Below are positions 28,091-39,406 of a stretch of 64,000 nucleotides of DNA, piece by piece. Every line of letters begins with the position of its first letter. Position 1 is the stretch's first letter. Both the position numbers and the translations under genes were made by a program. Under the pieces are notes generated by a model. The model had not been told where the DNA came from, ran no database searches, and saw only the letters and a program-made list of their open reading frames with translations. This DNA comes from Roseiarcus sp963809245 (GTDB lineage Bacteria > Pseudomonadota > Alphaproteobacteria > Rhizobiales > Beijerinckiaceae): contig CAWEIU010000001.1 in NCBI GenBank assembly GCA_963809245.1, positions 1 through 64,000 on the forward strand, read 5' to 3'.

Positions 28091-29542
28091 ATGCGGGATC
28101 TTGCTGAGAGCTGGCGACGCTGTTCGGAACGGCTCCGCGCCGAGCTCGGCGAGGACGTCTTCACGAGTTGGTTCGGTCGCATGGCGATCGAATCGGTCGA
28201 GAATGGCCGCGCGCATTTCTCCGTGCCGACGCGCTTTCTCAAGAGCTGGATCGAATCCCACTACAACGAGCGGATTCTCGCCGCCATCGAGGCCGAGATC
28301 GGCGGCGTCTCGTCGATCGCCATCAGCGTGCGCTCGTCGACCTCGGCGCTGAGCCATCAGGCTGCGCCGGCGCCGAAGCTCGTCGTCGCCGCCAAGCCCC
28401 TCGAGGCGACGCGCGCCAGCGCCGTTCGGGCGCCTTCCAACGCCCCTGCGGGCGCGTCGGTCCGCCCGAAGAACGGGAACGGCGTTCAGGAGGAGACGCT
28501 CGTCGGCTCGCCGCTCGACCGGCGTCTCTGCTTCGCTTCCTTCTTGGTTGGACGATCCAACCAACTGGCGTTTTCCGCCGCCCAGCGCGTGGCCGAAGTC
28601 CGTTCCGGCGAGCCGCCCGCTTATAGTCCGCTCTATGTTCATGCGGCGGTCGGGCTGGGCAAGACGCATTTGCTCCAGGCCACTGCCCACGCCGCCGTCG
28701 CGCAGGGTCGGCGGGTCATCTATCTCACCGCAGAGCGGTTCATGTACGGCTTCGTGGCCGCGTTGCAGGCGCAAACCGCGATCGCCTTCAAGGAAGCGCT
28801 CCGCTCGATCGATCTGCTGATCTTCGACGACGCGCAATTCCTGCAGGGCAAGACGATTCAGAACGAGTTCGGCCATGCGCTGAACGCTCTGCTCGACTCC
28901 GGCCGGCAGGTCGTCGTCGCGGCGGACCGGCCCCCGGCCGATCTCGAGTCGCTGGAAGAGCGGGTTCGCTCCCGCCTGGCCGGAGGCCTCTGCGTCGAGA
29001 TGGGCGCGCTCGACGAGGCGCTGCGGGTCAAGATCCTCGAGGCGCGCATCGCCGCCGCGCGCGTGCAGAGCCCTCATTTCGAGGTCTCGCCGGCGGTGCT
29101 CGCGTTCGTCGCGAAGTCGATCACCTCGAATGGGCGCGACCTCGAAGGCGCGGTCAACCGCTTGCTCGCCCATTCCATCGCGGGCGCCCCTCCGCTCACC
29201 GTGGAGGCGGCGGAGACCGCGATCCGCGACCTGATCCGCGCGCGCGAGCCCAAGCGGGTCAAGATCGAAGACATTCAGAAGTTCGTCGCCAACCACTACA
29301 GCGTGACGCGCGCCGACATTCTCTCCTCGCGGCGAACCGCGACGGTGGTCAAACCGCGACAGGTCGCTATGTATCTCTCGAAGGCGCTCACCTTGCGCTC
29401 GCTGCCGGAGATCGGCCGTCGCTTCGGCGGGCGCGATCACACCACCGTGCTGCACGCTGTGCGCAAGATCGAGGGCCTCACAGCCTCCGACGCGACGCTA
29501 CGCGAGGAGATCGAACTGCTGAAACGCATGTTGCAGGAATAG
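28091..29542 (+). CDS. dnaA: Chromosomal replication initiator DnaA
   Basis: 483 residues. Domain I reads WRRCSERLRAELGEDVFTSW, followed by FLKSWIESHYNERILAAIEA and a variable linker. In the AAA+ domain, Walker A is VHAAVGLGKTHLLQA (residues 183-197) and Walker B is LLIFDDAQF (243-251). AADRPPADLESLEERVRSRL is the sensor/arginine-finger region. The DnaA-box-binding signature GGRDHTTVLHAVRKIE lies near the C-terminus. The first Gly of the classic Walker A is Ala here, which I believe is usual in Rhizobiales. I chose the ATG at 28091; a TTG at 28073 would add six residues. No oriC-like cluster is visible beside it. Confidence 0.95.
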   Translation: MRDLAESWRRCSERLRAELGEDVFTSWFGRMAIESVENGRAHFSVPTRFLKSWIESHYNERILAAIEAEIGGVSSIAISVRSSTSALSHQAAPAPKLVVAAKPLEATRASAVRAPSNAPAGASVRPKNGNGVQEETLVGSPLDRRLCFASFLVGRSNQLAFSAAQRVAEVRSGEPPAYSPLYVHAAVGLGKTHLLQATAHAAVAQGRRVIYLTAERFMYGFVAALQAQTAIAFKEALRSIDLLIFDDAQFLQGKTIQNEFGHALNALLDSGRQVVVAADRPPADLESLEERVRSRLAGGLCVEMGALDEALRVKILEARIAAARVQSPHFEVSPAVLAFVAKSITSNGRDLEGAVNRLLAHSIAGAPPLTVEAAETAIRDLIRAREPKRVKIEDIQKFVANHYSVTRADILSSRRTATVVKPRQVAMYLSKALTLRSLPEIGRRFGGRDHTTVLHAVRKIEGLTASDATLREEIELLKRMLQE

Positions 29543-29552
29543 GCCGTCGGCG

Positions 29553-29897
29553 ATGGCGCTGATCTTCAAGATACTCGGCGCAGACGAGTGGCGCGTCGCT
29601 GAGGCGGCGGGCGTGTTTATCGGTTCGGCGGTTGATCGAGCCGACGGCTACATCCATTTCTCGACCGCCGAGCAGGCCCCCGAGACGGCGGCGAAATGGT
29701 TCGCCGCCCGCGACGATCTCGTTCTCGCCGCGGTCGACGCGGACGCGTTGGGGCAGGCGCTGCGGTGGGAACCCTCTCGCGGCGGCGCGCTGTTTCCCCA
29801 TCTCTATGCGCCGCTCGCGCTCGCCGCGGTCGTTTGGGCGCGTGCGTTGCCGCTCGGCGAAGAGGGTCGGCATCAGTTCGGAAATCTCGGGGTATGA
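29553..29897 (+). CDS. DUF952 family protein
   Basis: 114 residues. FKILGADEWRVAEAAGVFIG and SAVDRADGYIHFSTAEQAPE are typical DUF952 motifs (DGYIHFSTAxQ). LVLAAVDADALGQALRWEPS with RGGALFPHLYAPLALAAVVW continues the fold. These small cytoplasmic proteins have an ADP-ribosyltransferase-like fold according to structural predictions; no function is proven. The stop overlaps the pyrD start (ATGA), and DUF952-pyrD is a conserved alphaproteobacterial pair, so the two are coupled. Confidence 0.9.
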   Translation: MALIFKILGADEWRVAEAAGVFIGSAVDRADGYIHFSTAEQAPETAAKWFAARDDLVLAAVDADALGQALRWEPSRGGALFPHLYAPLALAAVVWARALPLGEEGRHQFGNLGV

Positions 29898-30958
29898 CGC
29901 GCGGCTTGAACGCGCTGGCGCGGAACCTTCTCTTCCGCCTTCCCCCTGAAGCGGCGCATCGCGCGGCGATCGCGGCCTTGAAGTTCGCGCCCGCGCCGCC
30001 GGCCCGGCAGCGCGACCCGCGCCTCGCCGTCCACGCCTTCGGCCTCGACTTTCCCAATCCGTTGGGGATGGCGGCGGGTTTCGACAAGAACGCCGAGGTT
30101 CCCGGCGCGGTGCTGGCGCTGGGCTTCGGTTTCGCGGAAGTGGGAACGCTGACGCCGTTTCCGCAGTTGGGCAACCCGCGCCCACGGCTGTTTCGTCTGA
30201 CGGCCGACTGCGCGCTCGTCAATCGCATGGGCTTCAACAATGAAGGCTACGAGGCGGCGCGCGCGCGCCTCGCGGCGCGTCCCCTCGGTGGCGTGCTCGG
30301 CGTCAACGTCGGCCCCAACAAGGACGCCGCCGACCGCCTCGCCGACTATGCGCTGGGGGTGAAGACCTTCGCGCCCTATGCGAGCTACTTCACGATCAAC
30401 GTGTCCTCGCCGAATACGCCGGGCTTGCGCGATCTACAGCAGCGCGAGGCGCTCGACGAACTCGTGGCGCGCGTCGTCGAGGCCCGCGACGAAGCCGAGA
30501 CGCGCCGGCCCCTGCTCATCAAGATTGCGCCCGACCTCGATCTGCGCGCGCTCGACGATGTGGTCGCCGTCTGCACGGCGCGCGGGGTCGACGGCATGAT
30601 CGTCTCCAATACGACGATTGCCCGATCCTCCGCCCTGCGTGGCCCTGGAGCGCGGGAGGCGGGCGGTCTCTCCGGCCGGCCGCTGTTCGAGCCTTCGACT
30701 CGGATGCTTGCGCGCGCCTATCTGCGATGCGCCGGCGCATTGCCGCTGATCGGCTGCGGCGGCGTCGAGGACGCGGCCTCCGCGCTGGGGAAAATCGAGG
30801 CCGGCGCCACGCTGGTGCAGCTCTATACCGGGCTCGTCTATCGCGGCCCGGCCCTGATCGACGAGATCCTGGACGGTCTCGCCGCGGCCAGCAGGGCAGG
30901 GAGCATCAGCGATCTCGTCGGCCGCAGCGCTCGCGACTGGGCGCTGGGGGAATCGTAA
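29894..30958 (+). CDS. pyrD: Dihydroorotate dehydrogenase (quinone), class 2
   Basis: 354 residues. PyrD oxidises dihydroorotate to orotate with ubiquinone in pyrimidine synthesis, bound to the inner membrane. The N-terminal class-2 extension (LARNLLFRLPPEAAHRAAIA) is present. NPLGMAAGFDKNAEVPGAVL and VGTLTPFPQLGNPRPRLFRL bind FMN. FTINVSSPNTPGLRDLQQRE contains the catalytic Ser. LPLIGCGGVEDAASALGKIE and GATLVQLYTGLVYRGPALID complete the barrel. The ATG overlaps the DUF952 stop. Confidence 0.96.
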   Translation: MTRGLNALARNLLFRLPPEAAHRAAIAALKFAPAPPARQRDPRLAVHAFGLDFPNPLGMAAGFDKNAEVPGAVLALGFGFAEVGTLTPFPQLGNPRPRLFRLTADCALVNRMGFNNEGYEAARARLAARPLGGVLGVNVGPNKDAADRLADYALGVKTFAPYASYFTINVSSPNTPGLRDLQQREALDELVARVVEARDEAETRRPLLIKIAPDLDLRALDDVVAVCTARGVDGMIVSNTTIARSSALRGPGAREAGGLSGRPLFEPSTRMLARAYLRCAGALPLIGCGGVEDAASALGKIEAGATLVQLYTGLVYRGPALIDEILDGLAAASRAGSISDLVGRSARDWALGES

Positions 30959-31000
30959 GCCCGTCGGGTCGCGATGACGGCTGGCGTGGCGGAAACGGCG

Positions 31001-31720
31001 TCAGAGCGAGGTCCAGCGATCCTCGGCATAGTCGAAGTAACGCGACATCCGCACGCCATCCCACTCGTATTTGAGGTGACGCTCCTGAATCGGGATGCCG
31101 ACCACGTCAGGCCAGAAGGCGCCGACGCATCGGCCGCCCGAATCCCTGACGCTCGGATAGACGATGCCGTTGCTCCCGCCCTCCCTCAAGGCTTTGGCGA
31201 GCGTCCGACTGGCCACGTAAGAGTTCGGATCGAGCAGTGCGGCGCGCTCCTCGGCCGCCAAGGTGTCGACATCGTGGAATGCGTTCGCGATCCCGCCGAC
31301 AACCACCCGCATGTCCTCGCGCCGGGGCGGATCGTGCGAATCGAGGGCGAACTTCGCAAAATGGTGCGCCGTCTCGGCGACGGCGGTCGAAAGCCGATCC
31401 GCCGCGTAGTAGACGCCGTATGAGCCATCTGAGAAGCGGGAGCCTTTCGGGTTCAGGTGCGTGAACGGCGCCATCACCCAGGATGCGTTCGGACCGCTGA
31501 CCCGCTTTTCCGGCGGCACGAGGGCAATTTCGCCCACGGCGTCGCGGACGCGCGGATTGACCAATTGCTCGAGCTCGATCAGCGCGTCCCAGACCGCGGG
31601 GTTTGGCGACACGCGCTCGAACAGGTCGATCGGCGGATAGCGGGTCGCAATGACCCGCCATGCCTGCCGCCATTCAATCCTTGCGGTGGCGATCTCAGGA
31701 CCAGGGTGCGCGGGCGGCAT
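31001..31720 (-). CDS. RES-domain toxin
   Basis: 239 residues. RES toxins degrade NAD+ and arrest growth. The sequence contains WRVIATRYPPIDLFERVSPN and RFSDGSYGVYYAADRLSTAV with AETAHHFAKF, i.e. the conserved Arg, Tyr and Glu of the RES fold. SNGIVYPSVRDSGGRCVGAF holds the conserved Ser. It lies directly downstream of, and overlaps by 26 bp, a gene for an Xre/MbcA/ParS-type antitoxin. That gene order (antitoxin first) is standard for RES-Xre modules. It is convergent with pyrD. Confidence 0.9.
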   Translation of the reverse strand: MPPAHPGPEIATARIEWRQAWRVIATRYPPIDLFERVSPNPAVWDALIELEQLVNPRVRDAVGEIALVPPEKRVSGPNASWVMAPFTHLNPKGSRFSDGSYGVYYAADRLSTAVAETAHHFAKFALDSHDPPRREDMRVVVGGIANAFHDVDTLAAEERAALLDPNSYVASRTLAKALREGGSNGIVYPSVRDSGGRCVGAFWPDVVGIPIQERHLKYEWDGVRMSRYFDYAEDRWTSL

Positions 31721-32093
31721 CGAGATAGGCTCGGACCGCGGCGAGGTCGGTTACGTCGCCGGCCGCCATGCGCTCGAGCGGCGTTGAGCCGCCAAATTGC
31801 GCGTTCGGCCGCTTGACCCAGCCATCCGCCGAATTGGGGTCGGAATAGAGGATTTCGAGCGCCTTCCAGATGCCGGCGACGTAACCGATCCGCCGCAGTG
31901 TATCCTCGGGCGGGCGGCCAGCCTTTCCCTTCTTCCATTCGAAGAATGTGCGCTCCGGCGGAGAGCCGAGAATGCGTCGCGCAGCGCCGTTGTCGACGCC
32001 CCAGCGCTGCATGATGCCAAAGAAGCCTTCCAACGCGAGGCGCTGCCGATCGGCTGGCATCCGATCCGTCACGGCCTGTTGTAGGGCAATCAT
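31695..32093 (-). CDS. Xre/MbcA/ParS-type antitoxin of the RES module
   Basis: 132 residues. The N-terminal helical DNA-binding part includes RLALEGFFGIMQRWGVDNGA and ILGSPPERTFFEWKKGKAGR. The C-terminal toxin-binding domain (DUF2384) ends in NAQFGGSTPLERMAAGDVTD and LAAVRAYLDAARAPWS. The pattern GG-x-(T/S)PLExM is the hallmark of this antitoxin class. The ATG at 32093 fits better than an upstream in-frame one, because the promoter ends just before it. It should bind the RES toxin and repress the operon. Confidence 0.9.
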   Translation of the reverse strand: MIALQQAVTDRMPADRQRLALEGFFGIMQRWGVDNGAARRILGSPPERTFFEWKKGKAGRPPEDTLRRIGYVAGIWKALEILYSDPNSADGWVKRPNAQFGGSTPLERMAAGDVTDLAAVRAYLDAARAPWS

Positions 32094-32118
32094 CGAGAGC
32101 GCTCCTGCAAGTCCGCAG

Positions 32119-32147
32119 AATATATGGCATATTATGCAGATTTGCAA
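32119..32147 (-). promoter_or_regulatory. Promoter and operator of the RES/Xre operon
   Basis: On the minus strand, TTGCAA (32142-32147) and TATATT (32119-32124) are exactly 17 bases apart. The palindrome GCATAATATGC (32127-32137) sits in the spacer. The -10 box is 26 bases before the antitoxin ATG. This is ideal for autorepression by the antitoxin. Confidence 0.75.
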
Positions 32148-32188
32148 TGATTCAGGTTTCGCGCGCCCTCTTGCAAATACGGCGTCGC

Positions 32189-32452
32189 CTACCGCGCCCG
32201 GCGCGAATCCAACAGGCGCAGCAGCAGCCAGACCGGCAGCACCACGAGGGCGCCGGTCGCCAGCACGCGGCCGACCTGACGGATGTCGCTCACGCCCATA
32301 TCGAGCATGCGGCGCGCCATGTGGACGAAGCTGTCGATGATGTCGGCCGGCTCGAAGCCGAAGGTGACGAGGATCATGCCGACGATGAAGGAGACGACGA
32401 GCAGCCGCAGCGCCACCAGGCCCGGCGATCCTCCGAGAAAATTCGTCAGCAT
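32189..32452 (-). CDS. Small membrane protein, DUF6460-like
   Basis: 87 residues. Two hydrophobic helices (LVALRLLVVSFIVGMILVTF and LATGALVVLPVWLLLRLLDS) flank a loop, ADIIDSFVHMARRMLDMGVS. This layout and the phrase GFEPADI match a small family common in Rhizobiales, which I recall as DUF6460. Function unknown. It lies downstream of clpB with a repeat between them and may be read from the clpB promoter. Confidence 0.75.
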   Translation of the reverse strand: MLTNFLGGSPGLVALRLLVVSFIVGMILVTFGFEPADIIDSFVHMARRMLDMGVSDIRQVGRVLATGALVVLPVWLLLRLLDSRRAR

Positions 32453-32570
32453 CGAACTGTGCTCATCGGAAGGCCCTTGTTGACGACAGCTTCTCGCCGG
32501 ATTCGGTGACGATTTTGCGGCTGCGCCGTCGCAAATTCAAGCGCGCCCGGCGCCGCCGCCCGACGTGGGT

Positions 32571-32589
32571 GGCCGGGACAAGCCCGGCC
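32571..32589. repeat. Interspersed palindromic repeat, family C, copy 1
   Basis: The hairpin GGCCGGGACAAGCCCGGCC, followed by ATGACG, lies 14 bases past the clpB stop. The same element is at 47989-48007. Similar sequences are common between genes of alphaproteobacteria. Confidence 0.8.
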
Positions 32590-32602
32590 ATGACGATGGC
32601 GG

Positions 32603-35254
<2,652 letters not shown>

Positions 35255-35434
35255 TGTCATCTCCCTCGGCCCCGTCCGCGCCCCGAAGCGACGATGGACA
35301 GTCCAATGCCTCGCCTTTCAGGGCTTCAGCTCTGCGGCGTCTCAAACCATGTAGGAAAGGCCTCGTGCCAAAAAAGGGGCGAGGCGAGATCGTTTTTTGT
35401 GGGCACGCGCGCTCAATGCGCGCCGCCCTTGCGT

Positions 35435-36097
35435 TTACCGCTGGCCGCGTTCGGCGAGCAGCAGGGCGATGTGCGCGCGAAGTTCCGCGATGCCTTCGCC
35501 GGTGCGGGCCGAGGTGAAGAAGACAGTTGGGTAGGCCGCGGGATGCTTGCGGAGTGCTTCGAGCGTCGCCTCGACGCGCCCGGGCTGGTCTGCCGCCTTC
35601 ACCTCGTCGCGCTTGGTGAGCGCCACCGCATAGGAGACGGCGGCCGCGTCGAGCGCCTGCATTGTCGCCTGATCGCTGTCCTTCAGCCCGTGTCGGCCGT
35701 CGACCAGGACGAAGGCGCGCATCAGCGATGGCCGGCCGCGCAGATAGTCGCGCGCCAACTGGACCCAGGCGACGGACTTCTCCTTGGCGACGGCGGCGTA
35801 ACCGTAGCCGGGCATGTCGACCAGGGTCAGGCGAGCGCTGAGATCGAAGAAGATGAGTTCCTGGGTGCGGCCCGGCGTGTGCGAGGCGCGCGCGAGCCCG
35901 GCGCGGCCCGTCAGCGCATTGATGAGCGAGGACTTGCCGACGTTTGAGCGGCCGGAAAAGGCGATCTCCGGCGCGCCGATCGGCGGCAGGCCGTCCGAGC
36001 GGGCGGCGGCGAAGAAGAAGTCGCAGGCGCCGGCGAAGAGTTTGCGCCCCGCCTCGATCGCCTCAGGCGAAAAATCTTCGCCCGTGGGAAGGCTCAC
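35435..36097 (-). CDS. engB: YihA/EngB ribosome biogenesis GTP-binding protein
   Basis: 220 residues. G1 is FSGRSNVGKSSLINALTG. The G2 region is HTPGRTQELIFFDL, G3 is LVDMPGYGYA, G4 is ALTKRDEV, and G5 is FTSARTGEGI. EngB acts in late assembly of the large ribosomal subunit. Its ATG overlaps the yidC stop by four bases, and the order rpmH-rnpA-yidC-engB on the minus strand forms a compact operon typical of alphaproteobacteria. Confidence 0.95.
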   Translation of the reverse strand: MSLPTGEDFSPEAIEAGRKLFAGACDFFFAAARSDGLPPIGAPEIAFSGRSNVGKSSLINALTGRAGLARASHTPGRTQELIFFDLSARLTLVDMPGYGYAAVAKEKSVAWVQLARDYLRGRPSLMRAFVLVDGRHGLKDSDQATMQALDAAAVSYAVALTKRDEVKAADQPGRVEATLEALRKHPAAYPTVFFTSARTGEGIAELRAHIALLLAERGQR

Positions 36098-37899
36098 GTC
36101 GTTTGCTCGCGGCGGCGGAACATCCTTTTCAGATTGTCGAAGAGTTCAACCTTCACGCCGGCGCGCTTCATGATGAGCGACTGCTGGAGCACCGTCAGCG
36201 TATTGTTCCAGGTCCAGTAGATCACAAGGCCGGACGGGAAGGAGCCCAGCATGAAAGTGAAGATGACCGGCATCCAGGCGAACATCGTCTTCTGCACCGG
36301 ATCGGCGGGCTCGGGGTTCATCTTCATCTGGAAGAACATCGAGACGCCCATGATGAGCGGCCAGATGCCGAGGTGAAGGAAGTGACCGAACACCGGCAGG
36401 GCGGTCGGATCCCACGGGACGAGCCCGAACAGGGTGAAGATGTTGGTCGGATCGGGCGCCGAGAGGTCCTTGATCCAGCCGAAGAACGGCGCGTGCCGCA
36501 TCTCGATGGTGATGAAAATCACTTTGTAGAGGGCGAAGAACACCGGGATCTGGATCACCATCGGCAGGCAGCCGGCGACCGGATTGACGCCCTCCTTACG
36601 GAACAGCTCCATCTGCGCCTGTTGCTGCTTCTGCTTGTCGTCGGGATAGAGGTCCTTCAGCGCGGCGATCTGCGGCTGGATTTTCTTCATTTTCGCCATC
36701 GAGCGGTAGCTCTGATTGGCGAGCGGGAAGAAGCAGAGCTTGACGAGCACCGTGACGATCAGAATCGCGACGCCGAAGTTTCCGACGTAGTGGTAGATCG
36801 TGTCCATCACGCGGAACAACGGCTTGGTGATGAAATAGAACCAGCCCCAGTCGATCATCAGATCGAACTTCTTGATGCCGAGCTGCTTCTCATAGGCGTC
36901 GATCGTCGCCACCTCCTTGGCGCCGGCGAACACATGGGTCATCGCCTCGCCGCTCGCGCCGGGCGCAACCGTCACAGCCGTTCCGAGGAAGTCGGTCTGG
37001 TAATCCTCGAGCGGCGCCGCGCCGCTGACCGAGAAGCGGGCGTCGATCGCCTCTTTCTGCTCGGGAATAATCGCCGAGGCCCAATATTTGTCGGTAAAGC
37101 CGAGCCAGCCGCCGTCACCCTTGAGTTCGCGGATGCGGCCCTTCTCTTTTTCGATGTTGTTGTAAGTGATCTCCTGCACTGAACCGTCGCCGATCACGCC
37201 GACGAAGCCTTCGTGCAGAACCGCGTAGCCTGAGACGTTCGGCTTGCCGCGGCGCAGAATCAGCGCGTAGGGCCGCAGCGAGACCGGCGCGGCGGTGTCG
37301 TTCTCGACCGAATCGGTGACCGTGAACATGAACTTGTCGTCGACGGCGATCCGCCGATGGAACTTGAGCCCGGCGCCGTTGTCCCAGGTCAGCGTCACCG
37401 GCTTGTCGACGGTCAGCGTGTTGGAATCGGCGGTCCAAACCGTCTGGCGGTTAGGCGTCTTCACACCCGCCGCATCGGTGACGAAACCGGTCTCCGCCCA
37501 ATAGGCGGAGGGGCCGCCGGCCGGCGAGAACAGCGTGATGTTCGGGCTGTGCGGGTCGATCGTCTCGCGGTAGCCCTTCAGCAGGAGGTCGTCGAGCAAG
37601 CCGCCGGTCAGATTGATCGAGCCGCCGAGGCTGGGGGTGTCAATCGTGACTCGCGGGCCGGCTGCGAGCGCTTCGGCGCGCGTTTCCGGGGTGGCCGCGT
37701 TGGCGCTCGAGCCGAGCGGAGCATTCGCCGCCATCTCGGGGGTCGCGGCGCCGGCCAGGGGCTGCGTCTGCGTCTGGTGGGTCTGGGCCTGTCTCTCCTT
37801 CTGCAACTGCGGCGAGCCGAAGAAGTAGTTCCATCCGATCAGAACGAGGATGGAAAGGACGATCGCCAGAATGACGTTGCGGGAGTCCGCGGAGTTCAT
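36094..37899 (-). CDS. yidC: Membrane protein insertase YidC
   Basis: 601 residues. TM1 is VILAIVLSILVLIGWNYFFG. A large periplasmic P1 domain (about residues 60-360) follows, containing VTLTWDNGAGLKFHRRIAVD. The conserved insertase core has FFYFITKPLFRVMDTIYHY-like YFITKPLFRVMDTIYHYVGN and SYRSMAKMKKIQPQIAALKD. MELFRKEGVNPVAGCLPMVI and NTLTVLQQSLIMKR come after. YidC inserts membrane proteins with or without SecYEG. It overlaps rnpA by four bases upstream and engB by four downstream. Confidence 0.96.
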   Translation of the reverse strand: MNSADSRNVILAIVLSILVLIGWNYFFGSPQLQKERQAQTHQTQTQPLAGAATPEMAANAPLGSSANAATPETRAEALAAGPRVTIDTPSLGGSINLTGGLLDDLLLKGYRETIDPHSPNITLFSPAGGPSAYWAETGFVTDAAGVKTPNRQTVWTADSNTLTVDKPVTLTWDNGAGLKFHRRIAVDDKFMFTVTDSVENDTAAPVSLRPYALILRRGKPNVSGYAVLHEGFVGVIGDGSVQEITYNNIEKEKGRIRELKGDGGWLGFTDKYWASAIIPEQKEAIDARFSVSGAAPLEDYQTDFLGTAVTVAPGASGEAMTHVFAGAKEVATIDAYEKQLGIKKFDLMIDWGWFYFITKPLFRVMDTIYHYVGNFGVAILIVTVLVKLCFFPLANQSYRSMAKMKKIQPQIAALKDLYPDDKQKQQQAQMELFRKEGVNPVAGCLPMVIQIPVFFALYKVIFITIEMRHAPFFGWIKDLSAPDPTNIFTLFGLVPWDPTALPVFGHFLHLGIWPLIMGVSMFFQMKMNPEPADPVQKTMFAWMPVIFTFMLGSFPSGLVIYWTWNNTLTVLQQSLIMKRAGVKVELFDNLKRMFRRREQTT

Positions 37900-38303
37900 G
37901 ATCGCTGTTCTCTGTCGGTTGCAGGCGCGCGCCCGCCGCTGGCGCGGAGCGGCTTGGGCCGGCTCATCTGTGCGAAAGCGCGCTCGATATCGGCGACCAG
38001 CGCGGAAAACGGTCTCGTCAGCGCCTCGCGGCGCGCCATCAGTACGTAATCATGGCCGGGAAAGGGCGCAATGGCGACCGCCAGGCGCAGCGCCTCTTTG
38101 AGGCGCCGCCGGATGCGGTTGCGCTCGACGGCGCCGCCGACTTTCTTGGTCACCGTGAAGCCGACCCGCGGCTGTGGGCCTGCGGCGTCGCCATCGGCGC
38201 GCGTGTTGGCCTGAAGCGTAAACGATTCCGCCTGTGTGCGGCGGCCGCGCGAGACACGCTGAAACTCCGCCCGCCGTCGCAGGCGTCCCCAGGAGAAGGG
38301 CAT
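37896..38303 (-). CDS. rnpA: Ribonuclease P protein component
   Basis: 135 residues. RLRRRAEFQRVSRGRRTQAE at the start and the RNA-binding RNR motif VERNRIRRRLKEALRLAVA are the family hallmarks, with RVGFTVTKKVGGA before and YVLMARREAL after. It pairs with the catalytic RnpB RNA (not in this window) to mature tRNA 5' ends. The ATG at 38303 gives the canonical start. A palindromic repeat separates it from rpmH, which is unusual within this otherwise tight operon. Confidence 0.95.
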   Translation of the reverse strand: MPFSWGRLRRRAEFQRVSRGRRTQAESFTLQANTRADGDAAGPQPRVGFTVTKKVGGAVERNRIRRRLKEALRLAVAIAPFPGHDYVLMARREALTRPFSALVADIERAFAQMSRPKPLRASGGRAPATDREQRS

Positions 38304-38393
38304 GCCTGGGGGTAGGGCCTCGCCAGCCGCTCGCCTTGCGTCTTGGCCCAAGGCGTCAGGCTCCCTCATGCGAAGTCTCTGGCGCGGCTCCCA

Positions 38394-38456
38394 GGACCGC
38401 GCCGCGATTTGCTCAAATCGCTGCACGGACCAGATTCCTCAATTATCGCGCGCCGT
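38394..38456 (-). repeat. Interspersed palindromic repeat, family A, copy 3 (inverted)
   Basis: Read on the minus strand it gives GATAATTGAGGAATCTGGTC, then CGTGCAGCGATTTGAGCAAA and TCGCGGCGCGG. It matches copies 1 and 2. It lies between rpmH and rnpA, so its hairpin would be in the shared mRNA. Confidence 0.8.
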
Positions 38457-38497
38457 TGGCGAAAACGGGCATTGGCGCGCTGCAAGCTGCTGGACGA

Positions 38498-38632
38498 TCA
38501 GGCCGAGAGGCGCTTGCGGCCGCGCGCGCGGCGAGCGTTCAGCACTTTGCGGCCGCCGACCGTCTCCATGCGCGCCCGGAAACCATGGCGGCGCTTGCGA
38601 ACGAGTTTGCTCGGTTGATAGGTCCGCTTCAC
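38498..38632 (-). CDS. rpmH: 50S ribosomal protein L34
   Basis: 44 residues from a GTG: VKRTYQPSKLVRKRRHGFRA and RMETVGGRKVLNARRARGRK ending RLSA. The GTG at 38632 has GGAG eight bases upstream, and GTG starts for rpmH are common in alphaproteobacteria. This is the full standard length. First gene of the rpmH-rnpA-yidC-engB operon. Confidence 0.96.
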   Translation of the reverse strand: MKRTYQPSKLVRKRRHGFRARMETVGGRKVLNARRARGRKRLSA

Positions 38633-39023
38633 GTCGATAACTCCAAAATCTCGAATCCATCGGGAAAGCGCTGGGCGCTTCCCCAAACGACCAACCCCGG
38701 ACCTCGCCACGCCGCTCCATGGAGCCGCGCACGAGCCGGGAGAATTTCTGGCGGCGGCACGCCGTCGCGCGGGGGCTTATAGTCGCGCCGAGAGCGGCAA
38801 GTCAACGTCCGCTGGCCCGCCGCTCGGCCGGCGCGGTCTTGCGCGGCTGGGGTCTGTTTGCGCTCGACGATGCGCACGGAGAAGCGCGCATCGTCGTTGC
38901 CCCGGTCCTGTCACTTCGCGAGGGCGGGGGCAAGGCAGCCGTAGCGGCTCTTTTGCTTTGGAACGCCTGTGCCCCATGCCGCCTGCTCTTGGCGGGCATG
39001 ACAGCCGACGGGCAGGGCGCTCG
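38633..39023. other. Intergenic region upstream of rpmH with two hairpins
   Basis: 390 bases without a convincing gene. It should contain the rpmH operon promoter on the minus strand, but I could not place one with confidence. Two hairpins lie here: 38866-38895 (GACGATGCGC with GCGCATCGTC) and 38974-39001 (CATGCCGCC with GGCGGGCATG). The second directly follows the ABM-gene stop on the minus strand and may be its terminator. Confidence 0.5.
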
Positions 39024-39326
39024 CTAATGCGGCAGTTTGTCGGCGATGACGTCGAGCCGCTGGACTTCCGGCTTATTGACGAAGAGTTGCGGCGCTTTGG
39101 CCATCAATTCCTTGGCGATGGCGCCGGCGAGGTGAGCCTCCCGGCCACGCTCGTTGTTGAAGGCGTCGAAGATCCCGAATGTCCTCGGCCCCATTCGGAT
39201 CGCGAACCAAGCTGTGGTGTCTGGCTCGTTCTCCGCCATCTTGCACGCGCTGGTCAGGAAGCTGACGACTTCCTGTTCCGAGCCGGGCTTGGCCTCGAGC
39301 TGGCAGTAGAGAGCATGCCGCGTCAT
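39024..39326 (-). CDS. Antibiotic biosynthesis monooxygenase (ABM)-domain protein
   Basis: 100 residues. MTRHALYCQLEAKPGSEQEV and VSFLTSACKMAENEPDTTAW, then FAIRMGPRTFGIFDAFNNER, form a ferredoxin-like ABM fold. HLAGAIAKELMAKAPQLFV follows. Most such stand-alone proteins are quinol monooxygenase-like or of unknown role; no heme- or cofactor-binding residues can be judged. The ATG at 39326 lies 10 bases after GGAGG (minus strand), giving a full domain. It follows dxs on the same strand. Confidence 0.82.
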   Translation of the reverse strand: MTRHALYCQLEAKPGSEQEVVSFLTSACKMAENEPDTTAWFAIRMGPRTFGIFDAFNNERGREAHLAGAIAKELMAKAPQLFVNKPEVQRLDVIADKLPH

Positions 39327-39406
39327 AACGTCCTCCTTCCGCCCCCTTGGGCAGAGGGAGGTAAAGAAGAAACAGGCCGATCTTAAGGCGCGCGCATCGC
39401 CGGCGT

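Noticed and set aside
35261..35434. Heat-shock (sigma-32) or sigma-54 promoter before clpB
   Set aside because: A TTGGCAC string is present, but the spacing to a second box fits neither consensus.
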